A stretch of DNA of 9,054 nt from an uncultured Clostridia bacterium. Lineage in GTDB: Bacteria > Bacillota > Clostridia > Christensenellales > Borkfalkiaceae. Shown here one piece after another: positions 1-4,913 of this stretch (position 1 is the stretch's first letter; each line of letters begins with the position of its first letter). Below the pieces are notes generated by a model. It did no database searches and was not told where the DNA came from. It saw nothing but the letters and a program-made list of their open reading frames with translations. Location: contig CANRIY010000064.1 in assembly GCA_947630775.1 (NCBI GenBank), positions 1-9,054 of the forward strand. Direction: 5' to 3'. A program made the translations under genes and the position numbers.

Positions 1-464
1 TGCCCCTCATCAACATGATCCTGTTTGCGATCACGGGCGGCCAAGGTCTCGAGGAAGTCTACACCTATCTGCATAAAGCGTATTTGCTTGATGAAGCGGG
101 CGTGGCGACGACGCAGATCGACCTTGCGAACTCCATCTACATCGACTGGGGCGCATTCATCACGGCGGTCATCAACTTCCTTCTCATCGCGCTTGTGCTC
201 TTTATCATCATCAAGGTGATCAACTCCATCCATGAGAGTTCAGAGAAGCTCAAGACGCAATATGCTCCCTTGACAAAAGAGGACGTCAAGGCGCTCCGCA
301 AAGAGGGCAAGTCTTGGGACGAGGTCAAGAAAGCGGCGGCAGAAAAGCAGGCGAAGCTCGACGCCGAAGCGGCGGAAGCAGCCAAGAACGCTCCTGCACC
401 CGCTCCTACGACCGAAGAACTCCTTGCCGAGATCCGCGATCTTCTCAAATCAAAACAGGAATAA
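1..464 (+). CDS. mscL: Large-conductance mechanosensitive channel MscL (5' end outside window)
   Basis: MscL forms a homopentameric pore in the cytoplasmic membrane that opens under membrane tension and releases solutes during hypo-osmotic shock. The frame is open from the left edge (partial codon, then P-L-I-N before the first visible Met), so the first transmembrane helix lies outside. The visible part contains the family's M-P-L-I-N step, a periplasmic loop, then a typical second membrane helix (W-G-A-F-I-T-A-V-I-N-F-L-L-I-A, followed by a run of Leu, Val and Ile) and the hallmark C-terminal helix ending E-L-L-A-E-I-R-D-L-L-K. Between the second helix and that C-terminal helix is a long charged, Ala/Lys/Glu-rich insertion and an A-P-A-P-A-P linker, longer than in E. 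coli MscL. The gene ends at TAA 462-464 and is followed by a strong terminator. The family assignment is firm; the 5' end and promoter cannot be seen. Confidence 0.95.
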   Translation, partial: PLINMILFAITGGQGLEEVYTYLHKAYLLDEAGVATTQIDLANSIYIDWGAFITAVINFLLIALVLFIIIKVINSIHESSEKLKTQYAPLTKEDVKALRKEGKSWDEVKKAAAEKQAKLDAEAAEAAKNAPAPAPTTEELLAEIRDLLKSKQE

Positions 465-487
465 GCGTCTTTTTTGAAGACGGAAAC

Positions 488-520
488 GCGCCGCCGAACA
501 TGTTCGGCGGCGCTTTCTCT
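488..520 (+). terminator. Rho-independent terminator of mscL
   Basis: A perfect 26-nt palindrome (488-513; arms 488-500 and 501-513, GC-rich) is followed directly by a pyrimidine/T-rich tract, tttctctcctt. It lies 23 nt after the mscL stop codon. A smaller hairpin, CGTCTT/AAGACG at 466-482, sits between the stop codon and the palindrome. Because the palindrome has no unpaired centre, about four central bases must form the loop in RNA. There is no minus-strand gene here that would need it. Confidence 0.85.
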
Positions 521-534
521 CCTTACAAGACGGA

Positions 535-564
535 TTCACAAAAATTCCCTCTGCGCGATACAAT
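535..564 (+). promoter_or_regulatory. Promoter for the nitrilase-like gene, predicted leaderless
   Basis: TTCACA at 535-540 (5 of 6 matches to TTGACA) is separated by 18 nt from TACAAT at 559-564 (5 of 6 matches to TATAAT). A transcription start 6-8 nt after the -10 box falls at about 570-572, on the ATG at 571. No Shine-Dalgarno motif lies in between. This is a sequence prediction only. Confidence 0.65.
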
Positions 565-570
565 GGTAGT

Positions 571-1245
571 ATGCGCATTTGTTTTGTTACGGGGGGGAGT
601 CTCAGCGAATATGCGGAAAAATACGAGGGCGACATTGCCGACGTCGTCTGTTTTTCCTTTCAGGCGCTCGGAAAGGTGAGCTACGAGAAGGAACTCAAGG
701 GGGAGACAAGTCTTTTCGAAGACGTTGCGCTCCTCTCCAAGGAACAGAAAAACGTCGTGCTCTGCGGATGCTATACCGACGCACGCGGCATACGGCGGAA
801 ATCCGTCGTCGTCGCCGAGCGCGGACGCATTTTGGGCGTTTCCGACATGATCAACCGCATGGACGGAGGGGAATACAGGAGCGGCGCGGGCGTCAAGATC
901 TTCGATACGGCGGCGGGAAAACTGGGCGTCGTCGTGGGGGAAGACCTCTATTTCCCGCAGGTGCTCCAAACGCTCTCCGTGTGCGGTGCGGAAGCCGCGA
1001 TCGTGGTATTCGAAGAACTCTCCGAAAGTCTCGAACAGACGCTGATGCGCGCGGAGGCGTTTTTATACGGCATTCCCGTGTGCCTCTGCGCATTCGGCTA
1101 TGCGGAGGCGGCGGACATCGGCGGAAAACTTCTCTTCGCCTCCCCGAAAAGTCCCTGTTTCCTCGACCTCAAACGGGAGCAGGAATATCACATCGTCGAG
1201 ACCCGCCAGCGCGGCTTTTACAGGCGGAAAAAGGGGACTTTTTGA
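571..1245 (+). CDS. Nitrilase-fold (carbon-nitrogen hydrolase superfamily) protein, catalytic triad absent
   Basis: The 224-residue protein follows the nitrilase-superfamily layout: an N-terminal strand ending A-D-V-V-C-F (23-28), the N-V-V-L-C-G-C strand (61-67), a strand with G-R-I-L-G-V (85-90), then G-K-L-G-V-V-V-G-E-D-L-Y-F-P-Q (116-130), which matches the family's G-x-x-I-C-Y-D-x-R-F-P-E block, followed by the G-A-E-A-A-I-V strand. In my alignment by eye the Glu-Lys-Cys triad is lost: Glu to Phe30, Lys to Met93 and nucleophile Cys to Gly123. It is also shorter than most members (about 260-280 residues). It is therefore probably a pseudoenzyme that may bind a ligand or partner, or a fast-diverging remnant; the frame is intact and codon use looks normal. 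ATG 571 is the only in-frame ATG near the conserved start, and no SD precedes it. It stands alone, convergent with degV. The fold call is moderately sure; the function is unknown. Confidence 0.65.
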   Translation: MRICFVTGGSLSEYAEKYEGDIADVVCFSFQALGKVSYEKELKGETSLFEDVALLSKEQKNVVLCGCYTDARGIRRKSVVVAERGRILGVSDMINRMDGGEYRSGAGVKIFDTAAGKLGVVVGEDLYFPQVLQTLSVCGAEAAIVVFEELSESLEQTLMRAEAFLYGIPVCLCAFGYAEAADIGGKLLFASPKSPCFLDLKREQEYHIVETRQRGFYRRKKGTF

Positions 1246-1267
1246 GGCCTTTTTGCCGCTCCCCCCG

Positions 1268-1326
1268 CGTCATCCTGAGCCGAAAAGGATGTACAAAGTC
1301 CGAAGAGCAATTCCGCGAAGGATCCC
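1268..1326 (+). repeat. Intergenic repeat unit 1
   Basis: The unit begins CGTCATCCTGAGC (1268-1280) and ends GCGAAGGATCCC (1315-1326). These two ends resemble the widespread dispersed intergenic repeat with the form TCATCCTGAGC...GCGAAGGATC. Here the ends are separated by a longer centre than in units 2 and 3. Confidence 0.6.
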
Positions 1327-1440
1327 GAAAAACGGAGTCCGAACTCTCATCCTCGGGCGCGAAGTTACGCGGGGTGCTACCCGCGCGAGAGCTGTCGCGC
1401 GCCCTTGCGCGACCGAGGGGGTGTCGTTCCGAATACCCCG

Positions 1441-1478
1441 CCTCATTCCGAGCCCCGTAAGGGGCGAGCGAATCCCCT
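1441..1478 (+). repeat. Intergenic repeat unit 2
   Basis: The unit begins CCTCATTCCGAGC (1441-1453), contains a small CCCC-GTAA-GGGG hairpin, and ends GAGCGAATCCCC (1467-1478). The same TCAT-Y-C-x-GAGC start and GCGAA-x-x-C end are seen as in unit 1. Confidence 0.6.
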
Positions 1479-1505
1479 CGTAAGTACGGGCGTCCGTGGG
1501 TCTAT

Positions 1506-1536
1506 GAGATCCGCTCGGCTTCGCCTCGGGATGAGG
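1506..1536 (-). repeat. Intergenic repeat unit 3, inverted
   Basis: Read on the minus strand, this stretch starts CCTCATCCCGAGGC, has a GGC-GAA-GCC mini-hairpin and ends GAGCGGATCTC. It is an inverted copy of the same element as units 1 and 2, so units 2 and 3 face each other across about 27 nt. Confidence 0.6.
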
Positions 1537-1552
1537 GTTGTCTCCCTGTATG

Positions 1553-1578
1553 AAAAAAGGCTTGCCGTGAGGCAAGCC
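1553..1578 (-). terminator. Rho-independent terminator of degV
   Basis: On the minus strand an 8-bp perfect stem, GGCTTGCC/GGCAAGCC with a TCAC loop (1559-1578), is followed by six T residues (1553-1558 read in reverse). It begins 16 nt after the degV stop codon. It is a textbook intrinsic terminator. Confidence 0.92.
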
Positions 1579-1594
1579 GTAAATTTTAATTAAA

Positions 1595-2464
1595 TTATTT
1601 GACCACTCTCGAACAAGCGACTGCGAGCGCCCCGGGGCCGATGTGGCAGGACACCGAGAGCGAGAGGGGATCGATGAACGAGAACTTTACATCGGGGAAT
1701 GTCGCCTTGATCTCTTGTGCGAAGATCTTCGCTTCCGTATCTTCCGCCGTGTAGGCGACGGAGAGCTGCATTTCCCCGTTTTGGACGAGCGCCTTGAACC
1801 GCGTCTCAAAGTCCTTTGCGATCGCCGCGATCATGACTTCTTTTGCCTTCTTCAAAGTGTTGACCTTCTTGAAGGCGTCTAACTTCTCCCCTTGGATCTG
1901 CAAAACGGGCTTGATGCGCAAAATCGTGCCGATGAGCGCCGCCGCGGGGGTGAGCCTGCCGCCTTTTTTGAGATATTTCAGCGTATCGAGCGAGATGTAG
2001 ATACTGCTGTCGAATTTCGTTTTGAGCAGGATCTCCTTGATCTCCGCCGCGCTCTTGCCCATTTCCGCAAGGCGGATCGCGTCATATACGCTCTGCCTTT
2101 GGGTAATGGAGATGCGCTGGTTATCGACGACCTGCACCCTGCCGCCGTATTCCTTTGCTAAATTTTCCGCGGTGTGGCAGGATTCCGAAAGTCCGCTCGA
2201 CATCGGAATATGTACGATCTCGCTGCCGTCCTTCAAAAGTTCGTCCCAAAGGTCGGTGACGCTCCCGATGGCGGGCTGGGATGTGGAGACATTCGCGCCC
2301 CCCCGAAGGTGGACGTAAAATTCTTCCTGTGTGAGGTTGATGTCCTCAAAGTACTCTTTGCCATCGATCAGAAAGGGCATCGGGAGTACGGAAATTCCCA
2401 GTTTTTCCGCGTCCGCTTGCGTGATGCCGCTGTTCGAATCGGTGACGATCTTCACCTTAGACAT
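1595..2464 (-). CDS. DegV family fatty-acid-binding protein
   Basis: DegV proteins bind one fatty acid between two alpha/beta domains; in Gram-positives some, called FakB, present fatty acids to the kinase FakA for phosphorylation. The 289-residue product has the full family pattern: start K-V-K-I-V-T-D-S-N-S-G-I (3-14), T-S-Q-P-A (61-65), I-P-M-S-S-G-L-S (86-93), V-V-D-N-Q (112-116), D-T-L-K-Y-L-K-K-G-G-R-L (160-171), I-K-P-V-L (184-188) and the C-terminal I-G-P-G-A-L (275-280). Length is normal for the family. The start at 2464 is chosen because GGAGA lies 6 nt upstream on the minus strand and the family begins at this Met; the reading frame stays open far upstream, antisense to nfnA, but that part has no DegV homology. 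It has its own promoter and terminator. No fakA-like kinase gene is in the window, so a FakB role is possible but unproven. Confidence 0.93.
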   Translation of the reverse strand: MSKVKIVTDSNSGITQADAEKLGISVLPMPFLIDGKEYFEDINLTQEEFYVHLRGGANVSTSQPAIGSVTDLWDELLKDGSEIVHIPMSSGLSESCHTAENLAKEYGGRVQVVDNQRISITQRQSVYDAIRLAEMGKSAAEIKEILLKTKFDSSIYISLDTLKYLKKGGRLTPAAALIGTILRIKPVLQIQGEKLDAFKKVNTLKKAKEVMIAAIAKDFETRFKALVQNGEMQLSVAYTAEDTEAKIFAQEIKATFPDVKFSFIDPLSLSVSCHIGPGALAVACSRVVK

Positions 2465-2501
2465 AGTCACTCTCCGAATATTTAATTTGTGAACCTTTTT
2501 T

Positions 2502-2530
2502 ATTATAACGGAAAAGAGAGCGCAAGTCAA
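2502..2530 (-). promoter_or_regulatory. degV promoter
   Basis: On the minus strand TTGACT (2525-2530) and TATAAT (2502-2507) are 17 nt apart. The predicted start near 2495 gives a leader of about 30 nt that contains the GGAGA Shine-Dalgarno site before ATG 2464. Confidence 0.85.
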
Positions 2531-2569
2531 GGATTTCATGAGCCTCGCTGAAATTATTTTTTTGAACGA

Positions 2570-2599
2570 TTGACATTCCACCCCCCGAAGTGATAGGAT
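2570..2599 (+). promoter_or_regulatory. nfnAB promoter
   Basis: TTGACA at 2570-2575 is followed after 18 nt by TAGGAT at 2594-2599, with TG at 2591-2592 forming an extended -10 element that could compensate for the weaker -10 hexamer. The Shine-Dalgarno AGGAG (2606-2610) lies 7 nt before ATG 2618, so the leader would be only about 12 nt. The promoter diverges from that of degV; the two -35 boxes are 39 nt apart. Confidence 0.65.
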
Positions 2600-2617
2600 A
2601 AAGACAGGAGAAAACTG

Positions 2618-3460
2618 ATGAACCGTATTCTTTTTCGCAAAGAGCTCAACAAATCCGTCACGATGCTCGGGATCGAAGCGCCGCGCATCGCCCAAAAGGC
2701 GCTTGCGGGGCAATTTGTCATCCTCCGCGTGGATGAAAGGGGAGAGCGGATCCCGCTCACGATCGCAGACTGCGACAGAGAAAGGGGCGCAGTCACGATC
2801 ATCTTTCAGGTCGTCGGCGGGACGACGATGGCGCTCAACGAAAAGAGGGCGGGGGAGACGATCGCCGATTTCGTCGGGCCGCTCGGCAACCCGACCGATC
2901 TCGAAGGGGTGAAAAGGGCTGTCGTCGTGGGCGGCGGCGTGGGGTGTGCGATCGCGCTTCCCGTTGCGAAACGGCTTCGGGAGCTGGGCGCCGAGGTGCA
3001 CTCCGTCATCGGGTTCCGAAACGGCGACGCCGTCATACTCGAAGAGGAGTTCCGCGCGCTGTCCGAAAGATTTTCTCTTACGACGGACGATGGAAGCCGC
3101 GGGCGGCGGGGAAACGTCTGTATTCCCCTCAAAGAACTGCTCGAAGCGGGCAAATACGACGCGGTGTATGCGATCGGACCGCTCGCCATGATGAAATACG
3201 TCGCCCTGACGACGAAGCCGTACGGCGTAAAGACGGTCGCGAGCATGAATCCCATCATGATCGACGGGACGGGCATGTGCGGCTGTTGCCGCGTGACGGT
3301 GGGCGGAGTTACCCGCTTCGCCTGTGTGGACGGCCCTGACTTCGACGCGCAACTCATCGATTTTGACGAAGCAATGGAGCGTTCCCGCGCCTATCTTCCT
3401 TTCGAGGCGGAAGCGCGGGAGAGGCATTGCAGGCTGTACCGAAAGGAGGAAACGCAATGA
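2618..3460 (+). CDS. nfnA: NfnA: FAD/[2Fe-2S] subunit of NADH-dependent reduced ferredoxin:NADP+ oxidoreductase
   Basis: NfnA is the smaller subunit of the cytoplasmic electron-bifurcating transhydrogenase, which couples NADH and reduced ferredoxin oxidation to NADP+ reduction. The 280-residue protein has the ferredoxin-reductase layout: an N-terminal FAD-binding barrel with R-I-P-L-T-I-A (44-50), an NAD-binding half starting A-V-V-V-G-G-G-V-G (101-109), and Y-A-I-G-P-L-A-M-M (184-192). The C-terminal cluster motif D-G-T-G-M-C-G-C-C-R-V (216-226) plus F-A-C-V-D-G-P-D-F-D (234-243) supplies Asp216, Cys221, Cys224 and Cys236, as expected for the Asp/three-Cys [2Fe-2S] site of this family. Cys223 is extra. 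ATG 2618 is preceded by AGGAG at 7 nt. It overlaps nfnB by 4 nt (ATGA). PyrK and SudB-type subunits are relatives, but the adjacent GltD-like partner fits NfnA best. Confidence 0.88.
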   Translation: MNRILFRKELNKSVTMLGIEAPRIAQKALAGQFVILRVDERGERIPLTIADCDRERGAVTIIFQVVGGTTMALNEKRAGETIADFVGPLGNPTDLEGVKRAVVVGGGVGCAIALPVAKRLRELGAEVHSVIGFRNGDAVILEEEFRALSERFSLTTDDGSRGRRGNVCIPLKELLEAGKYDAVYAIGPLAMMKYVALTTKPYGVKTVASMNPIMIDGTGMCGCCRVTVGGVTRFACVDGPDFDAQLIDFDEAMERSRAYLPFEAEARERHCRLYRKEETQ

Positions 3461-4860
3461 CGGGTTACAACAAGCGGGAAACGAAATATCCGATGCCCGT
3501 GCAGGATCCTTTCGAGCGGAGCCGTAATTTTTCCGAGGTGGCGCTCGGCTATCCTGAGGAGACGGCAAGGCTCGAGGCGGCGCGCTGTATCCATTGCAAA
3601 AACCGCCCGTGCGTCAACGGCTGTCCCGTCGCCGTCCCCATTCCCGAATTTATCGGAAAGATCGCGGAGGGAGAATACGAGGAGGCCTATCAGATCATCT
3701 CCCGCGCTTCCTCTCTTCCCGCCGTCTGCGGCAGGGTATGCCCGCAGGAGAACCAGTGCGAAAAATATTGCACGCGGGGGATCAAGGGGGAGCCCGTCGC
3801 GATCGGTCGGCTCGAACGCTTCGCGGCAGACAGGCATTTTTCACGGCCGCATACGGCAGAACGCCCCGTCTCCAACGGGCATAAGGTTGCCGTTGTCGGC
3901 TCGGGCCCTGCGGGGCTCGCCTGTGCGGGAGATCTTAGAAGGCTCGGGTACGAAGTCACCGTGTTCGAGGCGCTCCATGCGGCGGGCGGCGTGCTTGTTT
4001 ACGGGATCCCCGCGTTCCGCCTTCCCAAAGAGATCGTTGCAAGAGAGGTAGAGGAGCTCGCCGCGCTCGGCGTCGATTTTGAGACGGACACCGTGATCGG
4101 ACGGCTTTACTCCGTGGAAGAGCTGAAAACGGAGCTCGGATTCGAGGCGGTGTTTCTCGGCACGGGCGCGGGGCTTCCCCGCTTCATGGGGATCAAGGGA
4201 GAAAACGCGAAGGACGTCTTTTCCGCAAACGAGTATCTCACGCGCGCCAATCTCATGAAGGCCTATGAAGAGGACGCCGAAACGCCCATTTTCCGCGCAA
4301 AACGCGTCGCCGTGGTGGGCGGCGGCAACGTCGCCATGGACGCGGCGCGGACGGCGAAACGGTTGGGCGCGGAGCAGGTGAGCGTCGTTTACCGCAGGGG
4401 GAAAGAGGAACTTCCCGCCCGCAAGGAAGAGGTCGAACATGCGCTCGAAGAGGGGATCGGATTTAAGTTTTTAACAAATCCCGTCGAAATTCTGACTGAT
4501 CCCGACGGCAACGTCTGCGCGCTCCGCTGTGCGGAGATGGAACTCGGCGAGGCGGACGAAAGCGGTAGGCGGCGCCCTGTGATGAAGCCCTCGAGCGAAT
4601 TCGAATTTCCCGCCGATTGCGTGATCATGGCGCTGGGGACTTCTCCCAACCCGCTCATCCGGCAGACGACCGCAGGCCTTGCGACAAAGCCGCGCGGGGA
4701 GATCGCCGCGGACGAGGGGGGAAGGACCTCTCTTGAAGGCGTGTTTGCGGGCGGAGACGCCGTGACGGGCTCAGCGACCGTCATTCTCGCCATGGGCGCG
4801 GGGAAGGCTGCGGCAAAGTCCATCGACGAATTTCTTCGGGGCGTCGTAAAAAAGCCTTGA
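3457..4860 (+). CDS. nfnB: NfnB: FAD/[4Fe-4S] subunit of NADH-dependent reduced ferredoxin:NADP+ oxidoreductase (GltD-like)
   Basis: NfnB is the large subunit; its FAD is the bifurcating site and it binds NADP(H), while two [4Fe-4S] clusters lead towards ferredoxin. The 467-residue protein has an N-terminal cluster domain with eight Cys (44, 47, 52, 56, 91, 95, 101, 105) in the GltD-like order C-I-H-C...C-V-N-G-C-P and C-G-R-V-C-P-Q-E-N-Q-C-E. Next come a FAD-binding Rossmann motif V-V-G-S-G-P-A-G-L-A (146-155), the Y-G-I-P-A-F-R-L-P signature (182-190), a second nucleotide-binding motif V-V-G-G-G-N-V-A-M-D-A-A-R (286-298) and the C-terminal FAD motif V-F-A-G-G-D-A-V-T-G (429-438). The start at 3457 is preferred over the in-frame ATG at 3427 because AGGAGG (3444-3449) lies 7 nt before it and the ATGA overlap couples it to nfnA. 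NADPH-GOGAT small subunit is the main alternative; no gltB-type large subunit is present and NfnA is adjacent. Confidence 0.88.
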   Translation: MTGYNKRETKYPMPVQDPFERSRNFSEVALGYPEETARLEAARCIHCKNRPCVNGCPVAVPIPEFIGKIAEGEYEEAYQIISRASSLPAVCGRVCPQENQCEKYCTRGIKGEPVAIGRLERFAADRHFSRPHTAERPVSNGHKVAVVGSGPAGLACAGDLRRLGYEVTVFEALHAAGGVLVYGIPAFRLPKEIVAREVEELAALGVDFETDTVIGRLYSVEELKTELGFEAVFLGTGAGLPRFMGIKGENAKDVFSANEYLTRANLMKAYEEDAETPIFRAKRVAVVGGGNVAMDAARTAKRLGAEQVSVVYRRGKEELPARKEEVEHALEEGIGFKFLTNPVEILTDPDGNVCALRCAEMELGEADESGRRRPVMKPSSEFEFPADCVIMALGTSPNPLIRQTTAGLATKPRGEIAADEGGRTSLEGVFAGGDAVTGSATVILAMGAGKAAAKSIDEFLRGVVKKP

Positions 4861-4885
4861 CAGATCCCCGCATTATAATTATAAT
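4857..4885 (+). promoter_or_regulatory. Consensus promoter of the lipoprotein gene, overlapping the nfnB stop
   Basis: TTGACA (4857-4862) and TATAAT (4880-4885) are both perfect and 17 nt apart; a second TATAAT lies at 4874-4879. The nfnB stop codon TGA (4858-4860) is inside the -35 box. The predicted start near 4892 leaves a short leader with AGGAG (4903-4907) before ATG 4914. No terminator separates nfnB from this gene, so read-through is also likely. Confidence 0.88.
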
Positions 4886-4913
4886 AAATTTATAAAATTT
4901 ACAGGAGAATATT

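Larger units (their letters stand above)
1246..1552. other. Non-coding tract rich in palindromic repeats and hairpins
   Basis: No convincing gene lies between the nitrilase-like gene and the degV terminator; the open frames here are GC-rich shadows without family signal. The tract holds three copies of a short intergenic repeat (listed separately) and several potential hairpins: CGCGGG/CCCGCG (1368-1385), GTCGCGC/GCGCGAC (1394-1413), GGGGTGT/ATACCCC with a G-T pair (1418-1439), CCCC/GGGG with a GTAA loop (1454-1465). An imperfect hairpin (1224-1234 with 1248-1259) spans the stop codon of the upstream gene but has no T-run after it, so it is a poor terminator candidate. Confidence 0.6.

Noticed and set aside
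1224..1259. Terminator for the nitrilase-like gene
   Set aside because: The stem GCGGAAAAAGG/CCTTTTTGCCGC has a bulge, a 13-nt loop, overlaps the stop codon and is followed by C residues instead of T residues.
579..1460. 293-codon plus-strand frame overlapping the nitrilase-like gene
   Set aside because: It is Arg/Gly-rich low-complexity translation of the second frame of a GC-rich gene, and it runs into the repeat tract without any family signal.
1268..1536. CRISPR array
   Set aside because: The repeat units differ in length and orientation and lack regular spacers; no cas gene is nearby.
1270..1575. Possible small proteins in the repeat tract on both strands
   Set aside because: They arise from palindromic repeats and cross the degV terminator; such spurious hypothetical proteins are typical over these repeats, and no SD or conserved motif is seen.
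3427..3456. Earlier in-frame ATG for nfnB at 3427
   Set aside because: ATG 3457 has AGGAGG at 7 nt and forms the usual ATGA overlap with nfnA; 3427 has no SD and would add ten unconserved residues.
2465..3568. Long upstream extension of the degV frame on the minus strand (657 codons in total)
   Set aside because: It runs antisense through nfnA and the start of nfnB, is Arg/Pro/His-rich with no DegV homology, and degV has its own SD, promoter and family-consistent Met at 2464.
3841..4440. 199-codon minus-strand frame inside nfnB
   Set aside because: It is antisense to a conserved NfnB nucleotide-binding region and is a codon-bias shadow.
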